In this document: piece after piece, positions 17,850 to 27,319 of the stretch
Numbering within the stretch: position 1 is the stretch's first letter
Layout of the letters: each line of letters begins with the position of its first letter
NCBI RefSeq assembly: GCF_900112815.1
Contig: NZ_FOND01000004.1
Span: 186,001 to 250,000 of the forward strand
Direction of reading: 5' to 3'
DNA: 64,000 bases
From: Blastococcus tunisiensis
GTDB lineage: Bacteria > Actinomycetota > Actinomycetes > Mycobacteriales > Geodermatophilaceae
Made by a program: the position numbers and the translations under genes
Notes under the pieces: model-generated
What the model saw: the letters and a program-made list of their open reading frames with translations, nothing else
Told to the model about the DNA's origin: nothing
Database searches by the model: none

Positions 17850-19493
17850 ATGAGCGTCCAGGCAGACGTGCGCCCCGGCATCGACGACACCGCCGCGACC
17901 CGTGAGCTCGACGCCCTGATCATCGGCGCCGGGGTGGCCGGTCTCTACCAGCTGCACCAGTTGCGCGGGCAGGGACTGCGGGTGCGCGCCTACGACGCCG
18001 CGGACGACGTGGGCGGCACCTGGTTCTGGAACCGGTACCCCGGCGCGCGGTTCGACTCCGAGGCCTACATCTACCAGTACCTGTTCGACGAGGACCTCTA
18101 CAAGAACTGGAGCTGGAGCCAGCGGTTCCCCGACCAGCCCGAGATCGAGCGGTGGCTGCACTACGTCACCGACCGCCTGGACCTCCGCCGCGACATCCAG
18201 TTCGGCGCGACGGTCACCAGCGCACGGTTCGACGAGGAACGGGGCCGGTGGACCGTCACGACCGACCGCGGCGAGACGGTCGACACCCGGTTCCTCGTCA
18301 CCTGCGCCGGGATGCTGTCGGCGCCGCTGACCGAGGTCTTCCCCGGGCAGGAGACGTTCCGGGGCACCGTCGTGCACACCTCGCGCTGGCCGGCCGACGG
18401 CGTCGACCTCGACGGCAAGCGGGTCGGCGTGGTGGGGATCGGCGCCACCGGCATCCAGGTGATCCAGACCATCGCGGGCCAGGCCGGGCACCTGACCGTC
18501 TTCGCGCGGACCCCCCAGTACGTGCTGCCGATGAAGAACCCGCACTTCGAGGCTGACGACGTCGCGGCCTACAAGCAGCGCTTCCCCGAACTGCGGGAGA
18601 CCCTTCCCCGCACCTTCACCGGCTTCGAGTACGAGTGGGCGCACACCTGGGCCGAGCTCACCCCCGAGCAGCGCCGCGAGGAACTGGAGGAGATCCACGC
18701 CAACGGCTCGCTGAAGCTCTGGCTCGCCTCGTTCTCGGAGATGTTCTTCGATGCCGAGGTCAACGAGGAGATCTCGGAGTTCGTCCGGGAGAAGATGCGC
18801 GACCGGCTGCAGGACCCGCGGCTGTGCGACGTGCTGATCCCCACCGACTACGGCTTCGGCACCCACCGGGTCCCGCTGGAGACCGACTACCTCGAGGTCT
18901 ACCACCGCCCGGACGTCGAGCTGGTCAGCGTCCGCGACAACGCCATCACCCGCGTCGTCCCCGAGGGCGTGGTGCTGGCCGACGGGACGGTCCACGAGCT
19001 GGACGTGCTGATCCTGGCCACCGGCTTCGACGCCGGCACCGGGGCGCTCACCCGCATCGACATCCGGGGGCGCGGCGGCCGCTCGCTGACCGAGGACTGG
19101 GGCCGCGACATCCGCACCACCATGGGGCTGATGGTCCACGGCTACCCCAACCTGCTCACCACCGCCGTCCCCCTGGCGCCGTCGGCGGCGCTGTGCAACA
19201 TGACCACCTGCCTGCAGCAGCAGACGGAGTGGATCAGCGATCTCATCGCCCACCTGCGGGCCACGGGGAAGACCGTCATCGAGCCGACCAAGGACGTCGA
19301 GGACGCCTGGGTGGCCCACCACGACGAGACGGCCGGCGCCAACCTCATCTCCCGGACGTCGTCCTGGTACCTGGGGGCGAACGTGCCGGGCAAGCCCCGC
19401 CGCGTCCTCTCCTACACCGGCGGGGTCGGCGCCTACCGGGACAAGTGCACCGAGGCGGCCGCATCCGGCTACCCCGGCTTCGAGATCCGCTGA
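17850..19493 (+). CDS. Baeyer-Villiger monooxygenase
   Basis: This 547-residue FAD/NADPH flavoprotein inserts oxygen next to a ketone carbonyl to give an ester or lactone. The FAD motif GAGVAG is at residues 26-31, followed by [16 protein letters not shown], characteristic of cyclohexanone-monooxygenase-like enzymes. The Baeyer-Villiger fingerprint FxGxxxHTxxWP is present as [12 protein letters not shown]. The NADPH motif is [10 protein letters not shown], and ATGFD occurs near residue 390. The length is typical of type I enzymes. An esterase gene follows after 37 bases, so the pair probably converts a ketone to ester and then to acid and alcohol. Expression is probably controlled by the divergent AcoR-like regulator. 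Confidence 0.93.
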   Translation: MSVQADVRPGIDDTAATRELDALIIGAGVAGLYQLHQLRGQGLRVRAYDAADDVGGTWFWNRYPGARFDSEAYIYQYLFDEDLYKNWSWSQRFPDQPEIERWLHYVTDRLDLRRDIQFGATVTSARFDEERGRWTVTTDRGETVDTRFLVTCAGMLSAPLTEVFPGQETFRGTVVHTSRWPADGVDLDGKRVGVVGIGATGIQVIQTIAGQAGHLTVFARTPQYVLPMKNPHFEADDVAAYKQRFPELRETLPRTFTGFEYEWAHTWAELTPEQRREELEEIHANGSLKLWLASFSEMFFDAEVNEEISEFVREKMRDRLQDPRLCDVLIPTDYGFGTHRVPLETDYLEVYHRPDVELVSVRDNAITRVVPEGVVLADGTVHELDVLILATGFDAGTGALTRIDIRGRGGRSLTEDWGRDIRTTMGLMVHGYPNLLTTAVPLAPSAALCNMTTCLQQQTEWISDLIAHLRATGKTVIEPTKDVEDAWVAHHDETAGANLISRTSSWYLGANVPGKPRRVLSYTGGVGAYRDKCTEAAASGYPGFEIR

Positions 19494-19530
19494 CCCCCAC
19501 CCATCCCGCACCCCTCACCGGAGGACTGCC

Positions 19531-20745
19531 ATGACCCACCCGTTCAGCACCGATGCCGACGCGATCCTCGACCGCGCCGTCCGGGCGGAGGCCCCCGTCG
19601 CCGGGGTCGTCGCCATGGTCACCGACCGCGACGGCACCGTGTACGAGGGCGCCGCCGGCGCCCGCCGCCTCGGCGGCGACCAGCCGATGACCGCCGACAC
19701 CGTCTTCGCCCTCTTCTCCACGACCAAGGCCATCACCGCCACCGCCGCGCTCCAGCTCGTCGAGGAGGGGCGCCTCGACCTGGACGCCCCGGCCGCGACC
19801 TACCTCCCCGAGATCGGCGAGCTGAAGGTGCTCGACGGCTTCGGGGACGACGGTGCCCCGCGGCTGCGCGAGCCGAAGCGGGAGATCACCACCCGGATGC
19901 TGCTGACCCACACCGCGGGCTTCGGCTACGACTTCTTCAACGAGCACTACAACCGGCTGGCCGAGGACCACGGGCAGCCGAGCGTCATCACCGCCACCAA
20001 GGCCGCGCTGACGACCCCGCTGCTGTTCGACCCGGGCGAGCGCTGGGAGTACGGCAGCAGCCTCGACTGGTGCGGGCAGGTCGTGGAGCGGCTGACCGGC
20101 GACCGCCTCGGGGACGTCTTCGCCGCCCGGATCTTCGGGCCGCTCGGCATGACCGACACCGGGTTCGAGCTCCGGGACGACCAGCGGACCCGGCTGGCGA
20201 CGATGCACGCCCGGGGTGCGGACGGCTCGCTCACCCCGATGGAGTTCGAGCTGCCCTCGTCGCCGGAGGTGCACATGGGCGGGCACGGGCTCTACGGGTC
20301 GGTCGGGGACTACATGCGTTTCCTGCGGATGTGGCTGAACGACGGCCGGGGCGAGGACGGCGTCGTCCTCCGGCCGGAGACGGTGCGGATGGCCGTGCAG
20401 AACCACCTCGGGGACCTCAAGGTCACCGGGCTCCCCGGGGTGATCCCGTCGCTGTCCAACGACGCGGAGTTCTTCCCCGGGATGCCGAAGTCCTGGTGCC
20501 TGCCCTTCATGATCAACGACGAGGCGGCCCCCACCGGCCGGCCCGCCGGCGCACTCAGCTGGGCCGGGCTGGCCAACCTCTTCTACTGGATCGACCGCGA
20601 CAACGGGTACGCCGGCTTCTGGGCCACCCAGATCCTGCCGTTCGGGGACGCGACGTCCTTCGGCAGCTACCTGGAGTTCGAGACGGCCTTCTACTCCTCG
20701 CTCGCCGGGCGCGACCGGCAGCCGGAGGTGGCCGCCGCGCAGTGA
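19531..20745 (+). CDS. Serine hydrolase of the beta-lactamase class C / esterase family
   Basis: This 404-residue protein has the SxxK nucleophile motif STTK at residues 63-66 and a YGS segment near residue 172 at the usual Tyr position. Family members hydrolyse esters, lactones or beta-lactams. There is no signal peptide, so it is probably cytoplasmic and acts on an intracellular ester. Its location 37 bases after a Baeyer-Villiger monooxygenase strongly suggests that it opens the product ester or lactone. The ATG follows ACCGGAGGACTGCC, a good ribosome binding site. Antibiotic resistance is a less likely role. Confidence 0.87.
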   Translation: MTHPFSTDADAILDRAVRAEAPVAGVVAMVTDRDGTVYEGAAGARRLGGDQPMTADTVFALFSTTKAITATAALQLVEEGRLDLDAPAATYLPEIGELKVLDGFGDDGAPRLREPKREITTRMLLTHTAGFGYDFFNEHYNRLAEDHGQPSVITATKAALTTPLLFDPGERWEYGSSLDWCGQVVERLTGDRLGDVFAARIFGPLGMTDTGFELRDDQRTRLATMHARGADGSLTPMEFELPSSPEVHMGGHGLYGSVGDYMRFLRMWLNDGRGEDGVVLRPETVRMAVQNHLGDLKVTGLPGVIPSLSNDAEFFPGMPKSWCLPFMINDEAAPTGRPAGALSWAGLANLFYWIDRDNGYAGFWATQILPFGDATSFGSYLEFETAFYSSLAGRDRQPEVAAAQ

Positions 20746-20760
20746 GCCGCCCGCTCGCCG

Positions 20761-20840
20761 TCCTCCCTTCCCGTGGCGCGTCCTCCCCCACCGTCCGCGG
20801 GAAGGGAGGACGCGCCATGATCAGGTTCCCTGATCGTGGC
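20761..20840 (+). repeat. Compound palindromic repeat family A, copy 3
   Basis: It lies between convergent genes. The outer left arm TCCTCCCTTCCCG (20761-20773) pairs perfectly with CGGGAAGGGAGGA (20798-20810). The inner left arm, starting at 20778, is unchanged from copy 2 and now pairs over only 10 bp. The second hairpin at 20815-20839 keeps pairing through a G-T wobble. Confidence 0.85.
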
Positions 20841-20852
20841 CGGGCGGGCGGG

Positions 20853-21860
<1,008 letters not shown>

Positions 21861-21915
21861 CAGCGGTCTCCTCGGTCGCGGGGGACTCTCGGCGCGGAAA
21901 GTCCCGGGAATGGGT

Positions 21916-23085
21916 TCAGGAAGGGATCTCGGTCCAGGTCGAGCGGTCGCCGGCACTGCGTTCGACGGCGTCGAGCACGCGCTGCACCTGCAGCCCGTCG
22001 GCGAACGACGGCGCCGGGTCGGTGTTCTGCGCGATCGCGGTGACCAGGTCGACGACCTGGTGGGTGAAGCCGTGCTCGTAGCCGAGCCCGTGTCCGGCGG
22101 GCCACCAGGCGGAGACGTAGGGGTGGCCGGGCTCGGTGACGACGATCCGCCGGAAGCCCGCGGTCTCGTCCGGGTCGTCCCCGTCGAAGAAGTGCAGGAC
22201 GTTCATGTCCTCGAAGTCGAACGCCAGGCTGCCGCGCGAGCCGTTGATCTCGATCCGGATGGCGTTCTTCCGGCCGAGGGCGAACCGCGTGGCCTCGAAG
22301 ACGCCGAGCGCCCCTCCGGTGAACCGGCCGAGGAACACCGCGGCGTCGTCCACGGTGACCGTGCCGGTCCCCTCGCCGCCGACGCCGGACAGCGATCCGG
22401 CCGAGGCGGGCAGCGGCCGCTCGGGGACGAAGGTCTCCAGCAGCGCGCTGACGCCGGTGAGTGCCTGCCCGGTGATGTGCTGCGTGAGGTCGACGATGTG
22501 CGCGCCGATGTCGCCCAGCGCACCCGAGCCCGCCTTGTCCTTCTCCAGCCGCCAGGACATCGGCGCGGCCGGGTCGGCGATCCAGTCCTGCAGGTACTGC
22601 GCCCGGACGTGCCGGATCTCGCCCAGCCGCCCGTCCGCGACCAGCTGCCGGGCCAGCCCGATGGCGGGCACCCGGCGGTAGGTGAAGCCGACCATCGAGC
22701 GGACCCCGCGCGCGGCCGCCTTCGCGGCGGCGTCGGCCATCGCCTCGGCCTCGGCGACGGTGTTGGCCAGCGGCTTCTCGCACAGCACGTGCTTGCCGGC
22801 CTCGAGCGCCGCGACGGCGATCTCGGCGTGCGTGTCGCCGGGCGTGCAGACGTCGACCAGATCGATGTCGTCGCGCTCCAGCAGGCGGTGCCAGTCGGTC
22901 TCGGTCTCGCGCCAGCCGAGCTTGCCGGCGGCCGCGGTGAGCCGTGCAGGGTCCCGGCCGGCCAGCACGGCCAGGTCCGGCCGCAGCGGCAGGTCGAAGA
23001 AGTGGGGGGCGGTACGCCAGGCCTGCGAGTGCGCCGCGCCCATGAAGGCGTAGCCGATCAGCCCGATGCCGAGGGTGGGGGTCAT
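21916..23085 (-). CDS. Gfo/Idh/MocA family oxidoreductase
   Basis: This 389-residue NAD(P)-dependent sugar or polyol dehydrogenase has the N-terminal Rossmann motif [16 protein letters not shown] at residues 8-23. It also has the family CEKPLA motif near residue 100 and the catalytic-region helix [14 protein letters not shown] near residue 190. Family members oxidise inositol, glucose or related hydroxyls. It lies 67 bases after the ABC binding-protein gene, behind a perfect 16-bp hairpin, and 55 bases before the TIM-barrel isomerase gene, so it is probably co-transcribed with both. Together they probably handle the sugar imported by this operon. Confidence 0.9.
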   Translation of the reverse strand: MTPTLGIGLIGYAFMGAAHSQAWRTAPHFFDLPLRPDLAVLAGRDPARLTAAAGKLGWRETETDWHRLLERDDIDLVDVCTPGDTHAEIAVAALEAGKHVLCEKPLANTVAEAEAMADAAAKAAARGVRSMVGFTYRRVPAIGLARQLVADGRLGEIRHVRAQYLQDWIADPAAPMSWRLEKDKAGSGALGDIGAHIVDLTQHITGQALTGVSALLETFVPERPLPASAGSLSGVGGEGTGTVTVDDAAVFLGRFTGGALGVFEATRFALGRKNAIRIEINGSRGSLAFDFEDMNVLHFFDGDDPDETAGFRRIVVTEPGHPYVSAWWPAGHGLGYEHGFTHQVVDLVTAIAQNTDPAPSFADGLQVQRVLDAVERSAGDRSTWTEIPS

Positions 23086-23104
23086 GCGGATCTCCCAGCG
23101 GGGT

Positions 23105-23143
23105 GGAGCAGCAGGGGAACGGCGCGCGTTCCCCTGCTGCTCC
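23105..23143 (-). terminator. Perfect 16-bp hairpin inside the sugar operon
   Basis: GGAGCAGCAGGGGAAC (23105-23120) and GTTCCCCTGCTGCTCC (23128-23143) pair without mismatch around a 7-nt loop. It sits between the binding-protein stop and the oxidoreductase start. It probably attenuates downstream transcription or protects the 3' end of the binding-protein mRNA, giving more binding protein than enzymes. Confidence 0.75.
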
Positions 23144-23152
23144 GTCGACGGA

Positions 23153-24208
23153 TCAGGACTCGAACGCGCGGTCGATGTAGTCCTCGACGTTCTCCTCGGT
23201 GACGACCGGGGCGTTGAGCACGATCTCCCGCGGGACGCCCTGGGAGACCAGGTCCGACAGGCCCTTGCCCTGGGCGATCAGCCGGGCCAGGCGGATGCCG
23301 TCGGCGGCCTGGGTGTGCGGGTAGATGACGGTCGCCTGCAGGACGGAGCCGCCCTCCTGGATTTCGCGCATGGCGTTCGCCGAGCCGGCACCACCGACCA
23401 TGACGAACTCGTCGCGGCCGGCGTTCTCGATGGCGGCCAGCACGCCGACGCCCTGGTCGTCGTCGTGGTTCCACAGCGCGTCGATCTGCGGCGCGGCCTG
23501 GAGCAGGTTGGCCGCGGCCTCCTCGCCGCCCTCCACGGTGAAGTCCGCCGCGACGCGGTTGTCGACGTCGAGGCCGCAGTCCGACAGCGCGTCGGCGAAG
23601 CCCTGGCTGCGGTCCTGGGTGAGCGGCAGCGAGTCGATGCCGGCGATCTCGGCGACGACCGCGTCGGGGTTGTCGCCGACCTGCTCGCAGATGTAGGTGC
23701 CGGCGGAGACTCCCATGCCGTAGTTGTCGCCGAGGATGGTGGCGCGGGCCGCGAAGGGGCTGTTGAACTCGCGGTCGACGTTGATGACCGGGATGCCGGC
23801 CTCCATCGCCTGCAGCGCCACCGGCGTCATGGCCGCGCCGTCGAAGGGCAGCAGCACGATCGCGTCGACGCCCTCGTTGATGAAGGTCTCCACCTGGCTG
23901 ATCTGCGTGCTGACGTCGTTGGTGCCCTCGGCGACGATCAGGTCGATGTCCTCGTACTCCTCCGCGGCGTCGCGGGCGGCCTCGGTGATGCCGGCCATCC
24001 AGCCGTGGTCGGCGGCCGGGGCCGAGAACCCGATCCGGACCGTCTCGCCGGTCTCGTCGTTGGAGCTGGCGACGTTGTCGCCGCCGCCGTCGGAACCGGA
24101 GCTCTCCGGCTCGTTGCTGGTGCAGCCGGCGACGAGCACGCCGGCGCCGGCAAGGGCGACCGCGGTGGACATCAGACGGCGGTAGGGGCGCTGCCTCGCT
24201 GCAGACAT
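23153..24208 (-). CDS. Sugar ABC transporter substrate-binding lipoprotein
   Basis: This 351-residue RbsB-type periplasmic binding protein (Peripla_BP_4 fold) has a twin-basic N terminus and a lipobox ending in VAGCTS near residue 30. The export signal is residues 1-29, and the mature protein would be anchored outside the membrane. Segments such as FSAPAADHGWMAGITEAA and DAIVLLPFDGAAMTPVALQA match the family. It probably delivers a pentose, hexose or polyol to the permease. The ATG at 24208 was chosen for GAGGAGAG located four bases upstream. It lies 93 bases after the permease gene and just before the 16-bp hairpin. Confidence 0.92.
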   Translation of the reverse strand: MSAARQRPYRRLMSTAVALAGAGVLVAGCTSNEPESSGSDGGGDNVASSNDETGETVRIGFSAPAADHGWMAGITEAARDAAEEYEDIDLIVAEGTNDVSTQISQVETFINEGVDAIVLLPFDGAAMTPVALQAMEAGIPVINVDREFNSPFAARATILGDNYGMGVSAGTYICEQVGDNPDAVVAEIAGIDSLPLTQDRSQGFADALSDCGLDVDNRVAADFTVEGGEEAAANLLQAAPQIDALWNHDDDQGVGVLAAIENAGRDEFVMVGGAGSANAMREIQEGGSVLQATVIYPHTQAADGIRLARLIAQGKGLSDLVSQGVPREIVLNAPVVTEENVEDYIDRAFES

Positions 24209-24301
24209 GTATCTCTCCTCGTGTGCCACTTCCCGGCGGGTCGCCGGCAGGTTGGGGTGGGGGTCAGGGGTCAGGCCGGCGCCGGGCCGGTCGCCGGCCG
24301 G

Positions 24302-25435
24302 TCAGCCGGCATCGCTCGAGCCGCCCGCCACCGCGCCGGCGGCGGCCCCGCGGGGTCCGAAGGACGACTCGCCGGACCGCGACCGCCGGCCGAAGCCCTG
24401 CCCCTCGGCCAGCCGCATCTGCAGCAGGACGGCGAGCACGATGATCACGCCCTGGGCGACGGCCTGGACCGAGCTGGACAGGTTGTTCAGCGTGAAGACG
24501 TTCTCGAGCGTGGTGAAGATCAGCACGCCCAGGACGGTGCCGACGATCGTGCCGCGACCACCGGTGAGCAGGGTGCCCCCGATCACGACGGCGGCGATGA
24601 CCTCCAGCTCCAGCAGGGTGCCGTGGGTCGAGCTGCCGGTCGTCGTCCGCGCCATCAGCATCACCGCGGCGATGCCGCAGGTGACCCCGGAGAGCACGTA
24701 GAGCTTCAGGGTGTGCCACTGCACCCGGATGCCGGCCAGGCGGGCGGCCTCGGCGTTGCCGCCGACGGCGAAGGTGTGCCGGCCGAAGGTGGTGCGGTTG
24801 AGCAGGATCCAGCCGGCGACCGACACGAGCGCCCAGATGATCACCAGCCCCGGGATGCCGAGGACGTCGCCGCCGAAGAAGTCGAGGAAGCCGTCGTTCT
24901 GCACGATCTGGGTGCGGCGGTTGGCGATGATCTCGGCCAGGCCCCGGGCGGCGGCGAGCATGGCGAGGGTGGCGATGAAGGCCACCAGCCGCCCGTAGGC
25001 GATGACGACGCCGTTGACCAGCCCCGCCCCGGCGCCCACGGCGATCGCGGTGATCACCATGACGATCCAGTGGACGTCCTCGGCCATCTGCTGGGTGGCC
25101 AGGGTGGTGGCCCAGACCGACGACAGCGCGACCAGCGCGCCCACCGACAGGTCGATGCCACCGCCGATGATCACGAACGTCATGCCGACGCTGACCACGC
25201 CGATGACGGCTGCCAGGCGCAGGATGGTGAGGACGTTGTCGATGTCGACGAACCGCTCCGGCGCCGTCACGGCACCGACGATGCAGAGCAGACCGAGGGC
25301 CACCACCAGGCCGAGCAGGCGCCCGGCCGGCCCGGCCATGAAGCCTGGCCCCTTGCCGTTCGTCCCCTCGGGCGCGCGGCCCTCCGCCGGTGCGGGTGCG
25401 CCCGCTCCCCCGGTCGTCGCGGTGCTGCCGGTCAT
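24302..25435 (-). CDS. Sugar ABC transporter permease (RbsC family)
   Basis: This 377-residue membrane protein has about 9-10 hydrophobic segments. It carries the RbsC-type signature AVGGNAEAARLAGIRV in the cytoplasmic loop that docks the ATPase, and GGIDLSVGALVALSSVWA near residue 110. The N-terminal 35 residues and the C-terminal tail are hydrophilic and Gly/Ala-rich. The ATG overlaps the stop of the ATPase gene (ATGA), so the two are coupled. It forms the importer channel with the flanking ATPase and binding protein. Confidence 0.92.
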   Translation of the reverse strand: MTGSTATTGGAGAPAPAEGRAPEGTNGKGPGFMAGPAGRLLGLVVALGLLCIVGAVTAPERFVDIDNVLTILRLAAVIGVVSVGMTFVIIGGGIDLSVGALVALSSVWATTLATQQMAEDVHWIVMVITAIAVGAGAGLVNGVVIAYGRLVAFIATLAMLAAARGLAEIIANRRTQIVQNDGFLDFFGGDVLGIPGLVIIWALVSVAGWILLNRTTFGRHTFAVGGNAEAARLAGIRVQWHTLKLYVLSGVTCGIAAVMLMARTTTGSSTHGTLLELEVIAAVVIGGTLLTGGRGTIVGTVLGVLIFTTLENVFTLNNLSSSVQAVAQGVIIVLAVLLQMRLAEGQGFGRRSRSGESSFGPRGAAAGAVAGGSSDAG

Positions 25436-26994
25436 GCCACGTCCCCTTCGTGCGGCTGTGCGGTGGGCGGCTGCCGGTCGGGCCGCTGACGCGGGCCCAC
25501 CGTGCCCTCCATGACGAGGTCGAGCACCGCGTGCTCGTCGAGCGCGTCCGCCGGTTCCTGGGCGACGACGGAGCCGTCGGAGATCACCAGCACCCGGTCG
25601 GCGAGGCCGAGGACCTCCGGGATCTCGCTGGAGACCACGACGACGGCGACCCCGCGGTCGGCCAGTTCGCGGATCAGCGCGTAGATCTCCGAGCGGGCGC
25701 CGACGTCCACGCCGCGGGTCGGCTCGTCGAGGAGCAGCACCCGGCAGTCGCGCAGCAGCCAGCGGGCCAGCACGACCTTCTGCTGGTTGCCGCCCGACAG
25801 GGTCCGCACCTCGCGGGTCACGTCGGCCGGACGGACGTCGAGCGCAGTGACCTGCTCCTGCGCGGCGTCCTTCTCGGCACCGCCGGTGAGGAAGCCGCCG
25901 CGGGCGAACCGGGCCAGGCTGGCGATGCTGATGTTGCGGTAGACGGCGTCGCCCAGGAGCAGCGCCTGGCTCTTCCGCTCCTCCGGGGCGAGCCCCACGC
26001 CGGCCGAGACCGCGGCGGACACGCTGCCGGGGCGCAGCCGCCGGCCGGCCACGGTCACGGTCCCACCGGTCGCGCGGCGCGCGCCGTAGATCGTCTCGAG
26101 GATCTCCGAGCGGCCCGACCCGACCAGTCCGGCAAGGCCGACCACCTCGCCCGGGGCCACGTCGAAGGAGACGCCGCGGAACGTCCCGCGCAGCGCCAGG
26201 TCGCGCACCGAGAGCAGCGGTTCGGCGGCGGCGACCGGCCGGCGCTCGGGGAAGACGTACTCGATGTCGCGGCCGGTCATCAGCTCGATCACCTGGCGGG
26301 TGGGCGTGTCCTGCACGGGGAGGCCGGTGGCGACGGTCCGGCCGTCCTTGAGCACGGTGATCCGGTCGCCGACCTGGCGGATCTCCTCCAGCCGGTGGGA
26401 GATGTAGACGACGGCGACGCCGTCGCGGGTGAGGTCCCGGATGACCTCGAACAGGTGCTGGACCTCTTCGTTGTCGAGGACGGCCGAGGGCTCGTCCATG
26501 ACGATCAGCTTCGCGTCCTGCGACAGCGCCCGGGCGATGCTGACCATCTGCTGCGCGGCGGCGGGCAGCGAGCCGACCTCCGCGGTGGGCCGGATCTCCG
26601 GGTGACCGAGGCGGGCGAGGAGCTTCCCGGCGGCCTCGTTCGCCGGCGCCGGGCGGGCGATGCCGAGCCGGGAGCGCTCGCGGCCGAGGAAGATGTTGTC
26701 GGCCACGGTCAGGCCGGAGACCAGGTCCAGTTCCTGGTAGATGGTGGCGATGCCCAGCGACATGGCCGCCTGCGGGCTCCGCAGGTGCACCTGCTCGCCG
26801 CGCCAGGTGATCGTGCCCGCGTCCGGCTGGTGCGCCCCGGCGAGCACCTTGATCAGGGTCGACTTGCCGGCGCCGTTCTGCCCGAGCAGGCAGTGCACCT
26901 CGCCGGTCCGGACGTCGAGGTCGACGCCGTCCAGCGCCCGGACGCCGGGGAACGTCTTGACGATGCCGTGCATCTCCAGCAGCGGCGCCGTCAC
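25432..26994 (-). CDS. Sugar ABC transporter ATPase (RbsA family)
   Basis: This 520-residue protein has two fused ATP-binding cassettes, typical of carbohydrate uptake CUT2 systems. The first has Walker A GQNGAGKST near residue 38 and a weak signature; the second has signature LSGGNQQKVVLARWLL and Walker B VLLLDEPTRGVD. The second Walker A is degenerate (GLVGSGRSE), as usual for RbsA. The GTG at 26994 is the annotated start although no good ribosome binding site precedes it. This is the first gene of a five-gene operon. The next gene upstream, in the same orientation, encodes a ROK repressor that probably controls it. Confidence 0.92.
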   Translation of the reverse strand: MTAPLLEMHGIVKTFPGVRALDGVDLDVRTGEVHCLLGQNGAGKSTLIKVLAGAHQPDAGTITWRGEQVHLRSPQAAMSLGIATIYQELDLVSGLTVADNIFLGRERSRLGIARPAPANEAAGKLLARLGHPEIRPTAEVGSLPAAAQQMVSIARALSQDAKLIVMDEPSAVLDNEEVQHLFEVIRDLTRDGVAVVYISHRLEEIRQVGDRITVLKDGRTVATGLPVQDTPTRQVIELMTGRDIEYVFPERRPVAAAEPLLSVRDLALRGTFRGVSFDVAPGEVVGLAGLVGSGRSEILETIYGARRATGGTVTVAGRRLRPGSVSAAVSAGVGLAPEERKSQALLLGDAVYRNISIASLARFARGGFLTGGAEKDAAQEQVTALDVRPADVTREVRTLSGGNQQKVVLARWLLRDCRVLLLDEPTRGVDVGARSEIYALIRELADRGVAVVVVSSEIPEVLGLADRVLVISDGSVVAQEPADALDEHAVLDLVMEGTVGPRQRPDRQPPTAQPHEGDVA

Positions 26995-27161
26995 GGGCGC
27001 GGACCCGTCGGTTCGTCGATCACATCATCACCCGGACTTTTGCTCAGCGTTGACCATTAGTCGGCTCAGGCGAGAACATATGTCCGGCGTCACATCGGGT
27101 CAAGACCGTTGGGCCGCGGTTACCGAACCGAGATGCGAGGTCCCGCCGAGCGGGCTCCGGA

Positions 27162-27183
27162 GGGTCCGCGCCGGTGCGGACCC
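27162..27183. terminator. Hairpin downstream of the ROK gene, 1
   Basis: GGGTCCGC (27162-27169) and GCGGACCC (27176-27183) form a perfect 8-bp stem with a 6-nt loop. It lies downstream of the ROK gene on the minus strand. Confidence 0.5.
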
Positions 27184-27191
27184 CACATCGG

Positions 27192-27221
27192 CCGGGACGG
27201 CTCACGGCCGCGGTGCGGTCC
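27192..27221 (+). repeat. 30-bp direct repeat, unit 1
   Basis: The unit starts CCGGGACGGCTCACGGCC and ends GTGCGGTCC. It recurs at 27288-27317 with two mismatches, 96 bp away. The second unit directly abuts the ROK stop codon. Confidence 0.75.
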
Positions 27222-27232
27222 GGAGGACCGCA
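27214..27232. terminator. Hairpin downstream of the ROK gene, 2
   Basis: TGCGGTCC (27214-27221) and GGACCGCA (27225-27232) form a perfect 8-bp stem with loop GGA. The left arm lies inside unit 1 of the 30-bp direct repeat. Confidence 0.55.
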
Positions 27233-27287
27233 GAGTCGTCGCCCCGGAGGACTCCGCGCGCAGGTGCGACGCAGCGGCTCACGCAGA

Positions 27288-27317
27288 CCGGGACGGCTCA
27301 TGGCCGCCGTGCGGTCC
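27288..27317 (+). repeat. 30-bp direct repeat, unit 2
   Basis: This copy of the unit at 27192-27221 starts CCGGGACGGCTCATGGCC and differs at two positions. It lies two bases from the ROK stop codon. It lacks the partner arm that makes unit 1 a hairpin. Confidence 0.75.
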
Positions 27318-27319
27318 TG

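Larger units (their letters stand above)
26995..27319. other. 325-bp regulatory region between the ABC operon and the ROK gene
   Basis: No gene is supported. The region holds the minus-strand promoter of the ABC operon in its first 100 bp, including a relatively AT-rich stretch with GCTCAG repeated at 27041 and 27064. Two tandem hairpins and a 30-bp direct repeat, listed separately, lie near the ROK end. A segment at 27114-27153 resembles one upstream of the BMP transporter operon. Confidence 0.5.

Noticed and set aside
17685-19511. Upstream extension of the AcoR-like frame antisense to the monooxygenase
   Set aside because: The frame stays open for 1197 codons, but only the part downstream of 17684 matches the regulator family. 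The upstream part is antisense to a clear enzyme gene, and a ribosome binding site precedes 17684.
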